A stretch of 64,000 nucleotides of DNA, taken from the NCBI GenBank assembly GCA_009667805.1, contig RXON01001484.1:1-64000 (forward strand). Direction: 5' to 3'. Positions within the stretch are counted from its first letter, which is position 1, and the number at the start of each line of letters is the position of its first letter. Below, in pieces: positions 9,931-20,841 of the stretch. Origin of the DNA: Leptobrachium leishanense (lineage: Eukaryota; Chordata; Amphibia; Anura; Megophryidae). The notes under the pieces were generated by a model, which saw only the letters and a list, made by a program, of their open reading frames with translations, did not search any database and was not told where the DNA came from. The translations under genes were made by a program, and so were the position numbers.

Positions 9931-10560
9931 GGGAGGATTTGCCATGATAGCTCAGCCTTTTAACATGCTCTTGCGAACGGAGGAAATAAGAGAAGAATCG
10001 AGGCCCCCTAATCAGAGTTCGTCTACTCAAGGGCATAGGAAGGCTCATGAATCGATCCAAGAAGAGTGGACTGGTCAGTGTGAAAGAGCCTTTGTGAAAC
10101 TGAAAGAGAGCTTAACCCGGGCCCCTGTCCTTGCTTACGCTGATCCTTCCATGCCATATGAATTACATGTGGATGCCAGCAGAGAAGGGCTGGGGGGGTA
10201 CTGTACCAAGAATATGATGGTCTCCTAAAGCCTGTGGTGTATGTAAATTGAAGCCTTACTCCTTCGGAGAAGAACTATCCTACTCACAATTTGGAGTTCC
10301 TAGCCTTGAAGTGGGCGGTAGTGGACAAGCTAAAAGATTATCTGTATGGGGCTGATTTTGTGATAAAGACCAACAACAATCCTCTTACGTATATTCTTAC
10401 TACTGCAAAACTGGATGCAACGGGATACCGGTGGTTGGCCGCTTTTCAGGATTCCGGTTTAGCCTTAAGTATCGCCCTGGGGTCAATAATCGTGATGCAG
10501 GTGCTTCATCAAGAAGGCCCTATAATGCAGAGTGGACTCAATTGACTCCTGATGGAGTAC
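9931..10560 (+). pseudogene. Gypsy RNase H region
   Basis: Contains the RT thumb end and RNase H: CERAFVKLKESLTRAPVLAY, ELHVDASREGLGG (first Asp), then after a frame break LEFLALKWAVVDKLKDYLYG (Glu) and VIKTNNNPLTYIL. In the last motif the usual TD is TN, so one catalytic Asp is lost. The terminal RFSLKYRPGVNNRDA precedes the integrase. Frameshifts at about 10228 and 10430. It would remove RNA from the RNA:DNA hybrid. Confidence 0.75.
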
Positions 10561-10639
10561 AAGCCTTATGTCAAGGGGCAGAACGCCAGATCAAAGGAGT
10601 GATTGGGGCAGAGGCTATAGGAGTATGGGCTATAGGCTG

Positions 10640-11379
10640 TGGGCGTTCCCGAATTTTATTGTAATCCCACACAGTTGAGGAGTGAAAGGCTACCTACTCT
10701 CACGAAACAGGACCTGAGAGCAGATCAACCTGAGGATCCTCTGATTGGATTGACAACTAAAGCTATGAAGACGAATCAAAGGGGATTTATCCTGACTAAT
10801 TCCCCTGAGAAAGCCCGTCTGGTTTACAAAGATTGGAGCGATTGAAGTTGCTAGATGGGATGGTCTAGCGAAGGGGCCCCTCGAATAACGCCGAAGAGAC
10901 GCAACAATTATTGCTCCCAGGGAAGCACCGGGAAAACGTGTTGAGAGCATTGCATGATAATCATGGACACTTGAGGGCAGAAAGAACTTTTAAACTGTGT
11001 GAGACAGATTCTATTGGCCCTGCATGGGATCTGAAGTTGAAAGTTACTGCCTTTCGTGTTTGAGGTGTAGGAAGACATTGCCAACTTGAACTGCTACAAT
11101 GAGCCACCTACAAAGTCAAGGACCTATGGACTTGGTGTGCATTGATTTCCTGTGCTTAGAGTCTGATGCTAGTGGGCAGGGGAATATCTTAGTGGTGATT
11201 GATCACTTCACCCGTTATGCTCAAGCTTTCTCTACCAAAGATCAACTTGCTCCTACTGTGGCAAAAGTTTTAGTGGAAAAGTTCTTCGTTCATTATGGCC
11301 TACAACAGAGAATTCACTCAGATCAAGGCAGAGACTTTGAAATTTCACTTGTCAGGCAGTTGTTAGATCTGCTGGGAAT
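10640..11379 (+). pseudogene. Gypsy integrase, N-terminal two thirds
   Basis: After several stops, a zinc-binding remnant is visible near 10960-11090 (YCLSCLRCRKTLP-like). From 11099 an open frame gives the catalytic core: PMDLVCIDFLCLESDASGQG (first Asp), ILVVIDHFTRYAQAFSTKDQ and RIHSDQGRDFE (second Asp). It stops at LLGI where the composite hAT begins at 11380. The core continues after the hAT at 20842. Confidence 0.8.
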
Positions 11380-11579
11380 TAAGGATGAGCTGTTCGGTTC
11401 GATCAGTTCGGAGGTCGATTCGAATTTTGGCCGTTCGCAAGTTCGCGAACTTCGAACTTTTTTGGCGTGTTCGGTTCGATATCGCAATTTTTTTTTTTTT
11501 TTTAAAAAAGTATAAAAAATGCTTAAAAAATACTAAAAAATCTAGAAATAAAGAGACTCTTTACTGCAGAATATTATAA

Positions 11580-12260
11580 GCAACGGTTTATTAGATAATT
11601 GAATTAAAAACTAATGTGTACGTGCAAAGATTCTCACCTCTAAATGACCTGTGTTCACAAACGGGCATAAACAACAGGTGTTTTTAGTCTGGTGTAATGA
11701 ATTTGACACATTGTATGTATGTAGACTATACACTGAGGATGTGGTGCCTGCTTCTGAGAAGTGTTAATTCCTCTCCTAAATCTTCCTCTAGTATGCTGCA
11801 TTTCACTGCTGTGTGCTCAGCTCATTTTTATCGCTTTTCACTCATTAATTCAAAATTATATTTTTAATCATCTGCAGTGTGTAAAGTGTTTTTTTTTCAC
11901 ATTTTAGCACATGAGCATTTGCGGTTATGTTTTCTATAGGCTGCGCTTGTACAAAAATTAGAAATGGGGACTTGTTACATTTTGTGGGGGGAATTACGTG
12001 ATTTATAGCAAACGCACCCCATAGAAAAAAATCATTAGTGCGTCATCATTCACATTATAATTGAAATGTGAACAATATTGCTGCATTAATAAAAATAACA
12101 CACAAAATAAAAACATGTTTTTCTTTTCTTTTTTTTTACTTTATACCTGGTCATGTTGGGTATCATTCGAAAGGCCATGCTCAGGCCTTTCGATTGACAC
12201 CCTCCATGACCCCCTAGATGCCTGGAGAAGATATCGGAGTTCAAATGAACCCCCTATCGC
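11580..12260. repeat. AT-rich repeat shared with 49800-50200
   Basis: No gene. The segment 11860-12200 (GTAAAGTG, GCATTTGCGGTTATG, GCAAACGCACCCCATAG, ATTGTTCACATTATAATT-like blocks) reappears inverted at 49810-50170. It is therefore an interspersed non-autonomous element of unknown family. A short hairpin lies at 12158-12206 (TATCATTCGAAAGGCC with GGCCTTTCGATTGACA). Confidence 0.6.
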
Positions 12261-12261
12261 C

Positions 12262-12431
12262 ACTAGGGGATTGGCATGGGCAATATATGGGCATGATGTG
12301 AGCTGACCTTGGCAATATATATATACGCATGATGGCGCATCTGTGATTGTCTGTGAGCATGATGTGAGCTGGCCTGGGCAATATATATATATATACGCAT
12401 GATGTGAGCTGGCCTGGGCCTGGGCAATATA
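12262..12431 (+). repeat. Minisatellite, left half
   Basis: Imperfect tandem units built from GCATGATGTGAGCTGGCCTG, GGCAATATATATATACG and GGCGCATCTGTGATTGTCTG. The Tc1 element inserted at a TA inside this array; the array continues at 19418. Confidence 0.85.
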
Positions 12432-12785
12432 CAGTCAGGTCCAGAAATATTGGGACATCGATGCAATTCTAACATCTTTTTCTCTATACACCACCACAAT
12501 GGAGTTGAAATTAAACACAATGTGCTTTAACTGCAGACTGTCAGCTTTAATTTGAGGTTATGTACATCCAACTCAGGTGAACGATGTAGGATTTACAGAA
12601 GTTTGCAGATGTACCTCCCACTTGTTAAGGAACCAAAGGTAATGGGACAATTGGTTTCTCAGCTGTTCCATGGCCAGGTGTGTGATATTCCCTCATTACC
12701 CCAATTACAATGTGCAGATAAAAGGCACAGAGTTCAGTTCAAGTTTGCTATTTGCATTTGGAATCTGTTGCTGTCAACTCTCAAG

Positions 12786-13070
12786 ATGAGATCCAAAGAG
12801 CTGTCACTATCAGTGAAGCAAGCCATCATTAGGCTGAAGAAACAAAAAAAATCCAATCAGAGAGATAGCAAGAACATTAGGCATGGCCAAAACAACTGTT
12901 TGGAACATTCTCAAAAAGAAGGAATGCACCGGTGAGCTCAGCAACACCAAAAGATCCAGGAGACCACAGAAAACAACTGTGGTGGATGACCGAAGAATTC
13001 TTTCCCTGGTGAAGAAAACACCCTTCACAACAGTTGGCCAGATCAAGAACACTCTCCAGGAGGTAGGTGT
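12786..13070 (+). pseudogene. Tc1 transposase, N-terminal DNA-binding part
   Basis: Starts MRSKELSLSVKQAIIRLKKQ at ATG 12786, a helix-turn-helix (paired-like) domain that binds the inverted repeats. A frameshift near 12870-12885 moves the frame to TTVWNILKKKECTGELSNTK, RSRRPQKTTVVDDRRILSLV and FTTVGQIKNTLQEVGV, which are typical second-helix and GRPR-like linker regions (here SRRP). The frame is cut at 13070 by the 5' LTR of the Gmr1-like element. Confidence 0.85.
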
Positions 13071-13506
13071 TGTGACGGGTTCACTCGGGGCAGGCTATGT
13101 GAGGGCCGGTACCTGAGTAGAAGGCTGGAAGTAGCCACCTTCCCAGTTCAGGGTTAACTGAGTGATTGCTCATTTACCACAGCTGCCCCACCCTTCCCTA
13201 TAAGAAGTCTCAGTTCCTTCCAGTTCATTGAGGGGTTTGGAGACAGAAGGAGGAAGGAGTTGGAGACTGTGGTGAAAAAGTAAGGAATCTGTTATATTGG
13301 AAAGTGTGTTTTGTTTTACTGGGGGAACCCGTTTAGTGGGCCCAGGAGTAGACAGGTTTGTCTGTTGTCAGTTAGCCTCCCAATAGGGAATAGGATTTCT
13401 TTTTTTTGTTGTTTATTTTCTCTGTTTGGAAAACCCCTTTGCTGCTGCAAATAAAAAACGCTTAGAAAACCCACGTTGCTGTGCCCGCAGTACCTGCTTC
13501 TCCACA
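13071..13506 (+). repeat. 5' LTR of Gmr1-like element A
   Basis: TGTGACGGGTTCACTCGGGG to CTGCTTCTCCACA. Contains an AATAAA at about 13450-13455. Compared with the 3' LTR it differs by G/A, T/C and T/G changes and a 2-base indel (TTTGGAAAAC versus TTTGTGGAAAAC). Confidence 0.9.
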
Positions 13507-13508
13507 AG

Positions 13509-13526
13509 TGGTGGCAGCGGTGGGAT
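13509..13526 (+). promoter_or_regulatory. Primer-binding site, tRNA-Leu type
   Basis: TGGTGGCAGCGGTGGGAT begins two bases after the LTR. It is complementary to the 3' end ATCCCACCGCTGCCA plus CCA of vertebrate tRNA-Leu (AAG type), from memory. The second Gmr1-like element has the identical 18-mer. Confidence 0.8.
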
Positions 13527-13581
13527 TTTGTACCTGCTGTGCGCTGGCAGTAGCAGCAAGGGTACAGAACCCACAGTTACA

Positions 13582-14524
13582 ATGGAGGACTTATTAAAAG
13601 CACTGGTATGTGCCACGGCAACGCAGCAGGAGAGCAACCGCCTAATACAGGCACAGATTGGGGCCGTGATGGAGGCCCAGAAAGCTGACCACGAACTGCT
13701 TAAAGCAACGGTACGAGGTTTTGGCGACGCAAGCACCCCCTAGCCAGGAGACCAGGATTCGAGCTAGTTGCTACCTTCAGAAGATGTTGCCTGAGGATGA
13801 CGTGGAAGCATACCTCCGTGCCTTTGAGCGCACTGCTACTCGGAGGCCTGGCCTACAGACAAGTGGGCGGGGATTATCGCACCCTTCCTGATTGGAGAGG
13901 CCCAAAAGGCCTACTATGACCTGGAGGAAGTCCAGGCTACGGACTATAAACTCTTAAAGGCTGAAATCCTGGCCCGGTTCGGAGTGACAAAAGCTGTGAG
14001 AACGCGACGCTTCTCTAACTGGACGTATGAGGAGAAGACACCACCCCGGACGCAGATGTTCAATCTAATGCATTTGGCTCGGAAGTGGCTCCAGCCTGAA
14101 CACCAAAGCCCCACGCAGATAGTGGAAACCCTGGTGTTGGATAAGTTCCTACGCGGACTCCCACGCAGCCTCCGTGAATGGGTGGGACAAGGGAACCCGG
14201 TACCTATGATGACATGGTGGCCCAAGTAGAGTGCTACCTGGCTGCAAAAGACTTCGAGGACTCGCCCAGGAGGTCGCCAAAGTCGTTGTGGGGAGCATCC
14301 CCACCCATAGAAAGGAGCAGCCTCAAAAAGTCTTCGGCTCCACAACTAGGTCGAACGGGTCGGCAATCCTCTGCCAGCACCTGGGGGACCAGTGCGTTAC
14401 TCACAGACCAAGCAACACTTTTCGAAGAGGGAATGAGCCCCAAAGGAACTCGATACAGTGCTTTGAGTGTGGCGAACTGGGACATATTCGAGCCATTTGT
14501 CCTAACACGTCCGAGCCCATGTAG
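13582..14524 (+). pseudogene. Gmr1-like Gag with SCAN-like capsid and zinc knuckle
   Basis: Starts MEDLLKALVCATATQQESNR. A stop at 13741 follows a frameshift; the capsid reads on in other frames: [57 protein letters not shown] and [20 protein letters not shown] (to about 14190). These blocks resemble the SCAN domain of vertebrate zinc-finger proteins, which is known to derive from a Gmr1-like Gag. Near 14458-14500 lies an intact C-x2-C-x4-H-x4-C knuckle, CFECGELGHIRAIC. Three or more frame changes. Gag would form the particle and bind RNA. Confidence 0.8.
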
Positions 14525-14568
14525 TGTGGGCTGGGTGAGGACCCCCAAATTTCTGCGGACTGATATGT

Positions 14569-14960
14569 ATGACTGGCCTGGTGGAAGGGACTCAGACTTT
14601 TCGAGTGCCCGTCCTGCTGAACGGACTACAGGCAGTGGCACTTGCGGACTCCGGTAGTGCCATAACATTGGTGTCAGGCAAACTGGTGGGCCGGGCCAAT
14701 TACAGAAAGATAAGACTGTGGGAGTGTTGTGCGTACATGGTAGTACCGTTCGTTATCCCACGGCGTTAGTCGCTGTCTCTGTGGGGGCAAGGGTACGGTC
14801 TGTCCCAGCTGTGGTGGTACCCAACTTACCCTATTCCCTTGTCTTAGGGATTTCCCGGACTTTCAGACCATATTGCAGGGGTTATCTGTTGGTACGGCCA
14901 CTGCCGACCTTGATGAGGGTACTAACGACATCACCGAGGTGTTCCCATTCCACGATACGT
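14569..14960 (+). pseudogene. Gmr1-like A protease
   Basis: TFRVPVLLNGLQAVALADSG with the catalytic DSG, followed by SAITLVSGKLVG. A frame change near 14720-14750 leads to ALVAVSVGARVRSVPAVVVP and NLPYSLVLGI, the second half of the retropepsin fold with its hydrophobic LVLG-type strand. Lies between the zinc knuckle and integrase, the expected place. Confidence 0.75.
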
Positions 14961-15052
14961 CTTTTTTGTCAGAAACCTCCTAAACCCCGGAAAACACGCA
15001 GAGAGAGGCGAGAAGCCAAACACGGCTTTACCAGAGCTCGGGCTGAGCTCTG

Positions 15053-16520
15053 GTGAACACCCGGCCAAAAGATCTCAAAAAGGGGGTGGCCACCCAGGTG
15101 ACAGAGACAGAATTGGGGGTCCCTGTAACACATACGAGTGAGGAGGTGAATGAGGCTCCTAACTCTGGGGGCTCTACCTCTGATGGGAATGACTCAGGGG
15201 GAGGGGTTTCCGGGAACACTGTTTTTGGGAACGACCAAGCTAGTGATCCTTTGTTACAGACTGCGAGAAGCAGGGTGATTGAGGTGAACGGGGTGCCGGT
15301 GGAAGGGGCAATAAAGAGTTATCCGTACTTTATTTTGAAGAGTGATCTGTTGTACCGGGTCATCATGGAGGGAGGTCAGGAAATTGAACAGTTGGTGGTT
15401 CCGTCCTCTCAGACCAGAAAGGTACTCGACTTCGCTCATTCCCATGTGCTAGGAGGGCACTTAGGGGTTGAGAAGACCCAGGAGCGGGTCCTGCGCAGGT
15501 TCTTCTGGCCGGGGGTTTATGAGGCGGTGAAACGGTACTGTGCCTCATGCCCCGAATGTCAGTTGGCATCTCCTAAGCCACACTTGAGAGCCCCTCTCAT
15601 ACCCTCCCGGTCATTGATGTCCCCTTTGAAAGGATCGCAATGGACATTGTGGGTCCGTTAGAAAAATCCGCACGTGGACACCAGTACATATTGGTGATCC
15701 TGGATTATGCCACTTGGTATCCTGAAGCCGTTCCCTTGCGCAAAGCAAATGCAAGGACATTGCCCGAGAGTTGGTTCAGGTATTCGCACGAGTGGGCATC
15801 CCGAAAGAGATCCTGACCGATCAGGGTACTCCTTTTGTTTCCCGTCTGATGAAAGAGCTGTGTCACTTGTTAAAGATACAGCGCTAAAGACCTCCGTGTA
15901 TCACCCGCAGACGGATGGGCTTGTCGAGCGGTTCAACCGCCACCCTAAAGGGGCTGAGGAAGGTTGTTAACAGGGAAGGAAAGGACTGGGACATGTTATT
16001 GCCGTACTTGTTGTTTGCTATACGTGAGATCCCCAGAGCTCGACCCGCTTCTCTCCGTTCGAACTCCTATATGGCAGGCACCCACGTGGTCTGCTGGATA
16101 TACTCAGGGAAACCTGGGAGGGGCAGGGAGTGACCGGAACCAACCCGATACAATATGTTGTAGGCATACGCGAGCGGATGGCTCGGGTTATCCCCTGGTA
16201 CGCCAGCATATGGAAAGGGCACAGGAGACCCAATCCCATATCTATAACCAGAAGGCCACCGTAAGACGGTTCTCGCAAGGGACAGGGTGATGATACTGGT
16301 CCCGACTGCAGAAAGCAAACTTCTGGCTCATTGGCAAGGACCATATGAGGTCCTGGAACAGACAGGCCCTGTTAACTACAGGATTAGGCAGCCTGACCGC
16401 CGGAAGAAGGAGCAGATCTACCATGTCAATCTCCTGAAGCCATGGCAAGACAGAGAGGCCTGCGTGTCCCAGACCGGCATGCCCAGTCCGGTCCTCAGGC
16501 CCCCAGAGCCGGGGGTGGCT
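15053..16520 (+). pseudogene. Gmr1-like A integrase, upstream of RT
   Basis: An open frame (15053-15661) holds the zinc-binding HHCC domain: HSHVLGGHLGVEKTQERVLR and YCASCPECQLA. The core follows in shifted frames: MDIVGPLEKSARG-like (first Asp near 15640), ILVILDYATWYPEAVPL, LTDQGTPFVS near 15815-15845 (second Asp) and GLVERFNRH near 15918 (Glu). The C-terminal domain includes AHWQGPYEVLEQTGPVNYRI and QIYHVNLLKPWQD, a GPY/F-type module. At least four frameshifts. Placement before RT is the hallmark of Gmr1-like elements. Confidence 0.85.
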
Positions 16521-17420
16521 ATTTCCCCTGAGCTGACTCCTTGCCAGGTAGAGGAAGTCAACCGAATGGTCGAGAGGAATAGGGATGTGTTCTCACCGGT
16601 ACCGGGTAGAACACATGACGTGTTCCACGACATTGTGACCGAACCCGGTGTAGCGATCAGACTGAAACCCTACGGATACCGGCAAGCCAAAAGAGAGGCA
16701 GTCAGACTAGAAGTCAAGAAAATGCTAGAGCTTGGGGTCATTGAGCCATCCCACAGTAATTGGTCCAGCCCCATCGTGTTTGTGCCAAAGCCAGCAAGCG
16801 TCTCTACAGATTTTGTAACGACTTCAGGAAGTTGAATGAAATCAGCAAGTTCGATGCCTATCCCATGCCCCGTGTGGATGAGCTGGTGGAGAGATTTGGC
16901 AAAGGCCAGAGATACCCTCGACTCTTGATCTGACGAAAGGGTATTGGCAGATACCCCTAACCGGAAGGGCCAGGGAGAAAACCGCCTTTGCCACCCCAGA
17001 CGGGTTATTTCATTACAGAATTATGCCCTTTGGCCTTCATGGAGCCCCAGCCACCTTCCAGCGGCTCATGGACAAGCTGCTCAGGCCTCACGTCCAGTAC
17101 GCTGGCGGCATACCTGGATGATCGTCGTTCCATAGCACGGATTGGGAGTCCCATCTGCCGAAGGTTGAGGCTGTGCTGACACGTTCAGAAGGTCCGGTCT
17201 AACAGCCAACCCCCCCAAGTGTTTTATTGGGCTGGCGGAGGCTAAGTACTTGTGCTATGTGGTTGGGAGGGGATCGGTGAAACCCCAAGTCATAAGGTGG
17301 AGGCAATATGGAATTGGCCTCAACCTCTTAGTAAAAAACAGGTGAGGGCCTTCCTAGGGATTGTCAGCTACTACCGCGCCGATTCATACCCCATTTTGCG
17401 ACTAGGGCGGCGCCGCTAAC
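16520..17420 (+). pseudogene. Gmr1-like A reverse transcriptase
   Basis: The linker ELTPCQVEEVNRMVERNRDV leads to [29 protein letters not shown], then shifted [44 protein letters not shown] (near 16930), [37 protein letters not shown] and YLDD at about 17113. The thumb continues through FLGIVSYYRR-like sequence near 17350-17385. Many single-base frameshifts; catalytic codons for the first Asp region are degraded. Confidence 0.8.
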
Positions 17421-17439
17421 CGACCTTATTAAAGGCAAA

Positions 17440-17950
17440 GGCCCCGATATGGTGAGATGGGACGGTAAGGCTGAGGAGGCCTTTGGCGATCTGCGCTCTG
17501 CGTTATGTGACCGGCCCATCCTCGTGGCACCGGACTTCGGGACTGAGTTCTTCCTGCAGACGGATGCCTCAGAGGTTGGTTTGGGGGCTGTGCTCTCGCA
17601 GTATGTGGAATGGTGAGGAGCATCCGGTATTTTACCTGAGCAGGAAACTGCTGCCCGGGAACAACGCTATGCCGTGATCGAGAAGGAGTGTCTAGCGATT
17701 AAATGGGCCACAGAGATGCTACGGTACTATTTACTGGGCAGGCAGTTTACCCTGGTCACCGACCACGCCCCTCTGAGGTGGATGCACAGTAACCGTGACC
17801 GCAATTCCCGATCCTTCGGTGGTTCCTCTCCTTGCAGCCCTTCAAGTTTGTGGTGCAGCACAGGGCGGGCCTTCTCCACGGCAACGCCGATGCGCTGTCT
17901 CGGGCCCATGGGCTCTCCGCTGTGGTCGCTTCTCACCCTGGTGTTGCGCT
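17440..17950 (+). pseudogene. Gmr1-like A RNase H
   Basis: Motifs in shifted frames: [17 protein letters not shown] (Asp), HPVFYLSRKLLPGNNAMP, IEKECLAIKWATEMLRYYLL (Glu), FTLVTDHAPLRWMHS (Asp), FKFVVQHRAGLLHGNADALS. This is the normal C-terminus of Gypsy RH. It is the last domain; a polypurine tract and the 3' LTR follow. Confidence 0.8.
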
Positions 17951-17963
17951 GGGGAGGGGGATG
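17951..17963 (+). promoter_or_regulatory. Polypurine tract of Gmr1-like element A
   Basis: GGGGAGGGGGATG abuts the 3' LTR and would prime plus-strand DNA synthesis. Confidence 0.8.
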
Positions 17964-18401
17964 TGTGACGGGTTCACTCGGGGCAGGCTATGTGAGGGCC
18001 GGTACCTGAGTAGAAGGCTGGAAGTAGCCACCTTCCCAGTTCAGGATTAACTGAGTGATTGCTCATTTACCACAGCTGCCCCACCCTTCCCTATAAGAAG
18101 TCTCAGTTCCTTCCAGTTCATTGAGGGGTTTGGAGACAGAAGGAGGAAGGAGTTGGAGACTGTGGTGAAAAAGTAAGGAATCTGTTATATTGGAAAGTGT
18201 GCTTTGTTTTACTGGGGGAACCCGTTTAGTGGGCCCAGGAGTAGACAGGTTTGTCTGTTGTCAGTTAGCCTCCCAATAGGGAATAGGATTTCTTTTTTTT
18301 GTGGTTTATTTTCTCTGTTTGTGGAAAACCCCTTTGCTGCTGCAAATAAAAAACGCTTAGAAAACCCACGTTGCTGTGCCCGCAGTACCTGCTTCTCCAC
18401 A
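17964..18401 (+). repeat. 3' LTR of Gmr1-like element A
   Basis: Second copy of the LTR at 13071-13506, nearly identical over its whole length. Ends CTCCACA just before the GTGT duplication at 18402. Confidence 0.9.
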
Positions 18402-19102
18402 GTGTATGTGTGTAAAAGTCAACAATCAAGAGAAGACTTCACCAGAGTGAATACCGAGGGTTCACCACAAGATGTAAACCATTGGTGAGCCTCAAAAATA
18501 GGAAGGCTAGATTAGAATTTGCCAAACAACACCTAACAAAGCCTTCACAGTTCTGGAACAAGATCCTATGGACAGATGAGACCAAGATCAACTTGTACCA
18601 GAGTGATGGGAAGAGAAGAGTATGGAGAAGGAAAGGAACTGCTCATGATCCTAAGCATACCACCTCATCAGTGAAGCATGGTGGTGGTAGTGTCATTATG
18701 TAGACATGTATGGCTGCCAATGGAATTGGTTCTCTTGTATTTGTTGATGATGTGACTGCTGACAAAAGCAGCAGGATGAATTCTGAAGTGTTTTGGGCAA
18801 TATCTGCTCACATTCAGCCAAATGCTGCAGAACTCATTGGACGGCGCTTCACAGTGCAGATGGAAAATTACCCAAAGCATACTGCAAAAGCAACCAAAGA
18901 GCTTTTGAAGGGACAGACGTGGAATGTTATGCAATGGCCAAGTCAATCACCTGACCTGAATCCCATTGAACATGCATTTCATTTGCTGAAGACAAAACTG
19001 AAGGGAAAATGCCCCAAGAACAAGCAGGAACTGAAGACAGTTGCAGTAGAGGCCTGACAGAGCATCACCAGGGATGAAACCCAGCATCTGGTGAAGTGGT
19101 GA
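18402..19102 (+). pseudogene. Tc1 transposase, catalytic part
   Basis: Continues the transposase after the retrotransposon. Visible: RKARLEFAKQHLTKPSQFWN, ILWTDETKINLY (first Asp), VWRRKGTAHDPKHTTSSVKH, GGGSVIM followed by a TAG stop near 18703, then QMENYPKHTAKAT and SPDLNPIEHAFHLLK (final Glu). At the second catalytic position, normally Asp in a DNDPKH-like motif, Glu is present. Ends near 19102 at HLVKW stop. A stop, the frameshift upstream, the insertion and the missing Asp make it inactive. Confidence 0.85.
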
Positions 19103-19417
19103 TGTCTATGCGTTCCAGACTTCAGGCTGTGATTGACTGCAAAGGATTTGCAACCAGGTATTAAGAGGGGAAAGTATGATTTATGATTATTATTCTGTCC
19201 CATTACCTTTGGTCCCTTAACAAGTGGGAGGCACATCTGCAAACTGCTGTAAGTCCTACACCGTTTATCTGAGTTGGATGTACATACCCTCAAATTAAAG
19301 CTGACAGTCTGCAGTTAAAGCACATTGTGTTTGTTTCATTGCAACTCCATTGTGGTGGTGTATAGAGCCAAAGATGTTAGAATTGTGTTGATGTCCCAAT
19401 ATTTCTGGACCTGACTG

Positions 19418-19635
19418 TATATATGCATGATGTGAGCTGGCCTGGGCAATATATATATGCATGATGGCGCATCTGTGATTGTCTGTGAGCATGATGTGAG
19501 CTGACCTGGGCATTATATATATACGCATGATGTGAGCTGGCCTGGGCAATATATATACGCATGATGGCACATCAGTGACTGTCTGTGAGCATGATGTGAG
19601 CTGGCCTGGGCAATATATATATATATACGCATGAT
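19418..19635 (+). repeat. Minisatellite, right half
   Basis: Continuation of the GCATGATGTGAGCTGGCCTG / ATATATATA array cut by the Tc1. It contains at least two full higher-order units. Confidence 0.85.
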
Positions 19636-19945
19636 GAAAATTTGCAAAGGATAAGGCACACAAAGTGAAATTTTGATGTGTCTGAAATTGAAACTTACGT
19701 GACAACTCTTATTTTTTTCGTTAACTGTATTGAACAAATATAAATTAATTTTAATTTGTTTAATAGAGTTAATTTAAAATGGTTTAATACAGTTTATTTA
19801 TATTTATTTTACCTTTACTATTAGTGCTTTTCAAACTTTATTCTTAAATAAAAAAGAAATTTAGCAGTTTCATGTTGTGTCATTTTTTTTGGGGGGAGGG
19901 GTGCAAGTAGCTGGTCTTGCCTGGGGCGCAAAATAGTCTAGCACC
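19636..19945. other. AT-rich segment ending in a CAGGGCCGG-type terminus
   Basis: No gene. It ends near 19935 with GTCTAGCACCGGCCCTG, which read on the minus strand starts CAGGGCCGGTGCTAG, a common hAT-Charlie-like terminus. The matching other end was not found, so this may be a truncated element inside the composite hAT. Confidence 0.4.
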
Positions 19946-19949
19946 GGCC

Positions 19950-20833
19950 CTGACCACATGGTCCACCCCTGCACTTTTCCACAATACTACAGAGGGGTAA
20001 CTGTATGATGGCACTTACTGGCCTGGCACCAAAGGCACAAATTTGGGTGCACTGATGCCTTTACCAGATTAATATCTTTTTAATATAGGACTGCATGGTC
20101 CACCCCTGCACTCTTCCACAATACCACAGAGGGGTTACTGGATGATGGCACTTGCTTGCCTGGCAACAAAGGCACAATATTTGGGTGCACTGCCACTGAC
20201 GCCTGTATCAGATTCATATCCTTAGAGGGGTTATGGTGTGACGGCACTGTTGCCGACGCTAAAGGCCCAATTTTAAAGCACCTATTGTTACTTTCATCCA
20301 AAGCCTGCATAAGTTTCACAATAATTTAGCCAAAAAATCACTAAACTTTTTCTACGTGTCCGAAAATGTCTCCTCTTTTCATACAGACTGCCGCCCCAAG
20401 CAGTTGTTTATGGATAGATTAAAGGAAAAGCATTTACCGGCATTTGAAATGTCATTTTTTGGTTTTTACATATTTCTATACATCCTAGAAATCCTCCACT
20501 TCACGGGCAGGTTATGGGGACTTCCTAGGCACGATATTTGAAGGAATTTTTCGTTTTTATTTTTAACCCTTATTTCATGGAAACTCACTGTCCCTTTAAA
20601 TTTTTTTTTTAAAACTTTTTGTCCTTGTTTCCTGTCCCCCAGGGCACTACCCGGACCCCTATACACCTTTTATGGCAAATATCTAGCATATATGCCCTCT
20701 TGGAGGGCACTCTATAAATCTAATTTTGAGTCCCATTGACTTGTATTGAGTTCGAGTTTGAGTTCGAAATCGAACATTTGGAAAGTTCAAGTTCGAATGC
20801 GATCCGAACTCGGGGGTGTTCGGCTCATCCCTA
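19950..20833 (+). repeat. hAT 3' region inside the composite element
   Basis: Same sequence as 390-1273, with about two 138-bp units (19956, 20094), the block CCGCCCCAAGCAGTTGTTTA near 20391 and the TTCG-rich end finishing CTCATCCCTA at 20833. Confidence 0.85.
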
Positions 20834-20841
20834 CTGGGAAT

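Larger units (their letters stand above)
13071..18401 (+). mobile_element. Gmr1-like Gypsy retrotransposon A (integrase before RT)
   Basis: A complete LTR element flanked by GTGT (13067-13070, 18402-18405). LTRs of 436 and 438 bp differ at only a few positions, so insertion is fairly recent, yet the coding region has many frameshifts. Domain order is Gag, PR, IN, RT, RH: integrase lies upstream of reverse transcriptase. This order defines the Gmr1-like group of vertebrate Ty3/Gypsy elements (known from cod and other deuterostomes). Confidence 0.9.
12432..19417 (+). mobile_element. Tc1/mariner-family transposon, interrupted
   Basis: Inverted ends CAGTCAGGTCCAGAAATATT (12432) and its complement ending at 19417, flanked by TA on both sides (12430-12431 and 19418-19419). 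The inverted repeats extend about 200 bp inward, including ACTGCAGACTGTCAGCTTTA. The transposase is split by the Gmr1-like retrotransposon. Frog Tc1 families have this kind of end; the exact family name is not assigned. Confidence 0.9.
11380..20833 (+). mobile_element. Composite hAT element hosting a Tc1 and a Gmr1-like Gypsy
   Basis: Left end TAAGGATGAGCTGTTCGG, right end CGGCTCATCCCTA, flanked by a perfect 8-bp target duplication CTGGGAAT (11372-11379, 20834-20841), as expected for hAT. The hAT has no transposase. Left part: TTCG-rich subterminal DNA and an AT-rich segment. Right part (19950-20833): the same 3' region as copy A. A minisatellite in the middle was the target of the Tc1. Confidence 0.85.

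Noticed and set aside
9929..10060. Minus-strand frame 10060-9773
   Set aside because: Antisense to the RT thumb duplication and RNase H start of the PNMA-Gypsy.
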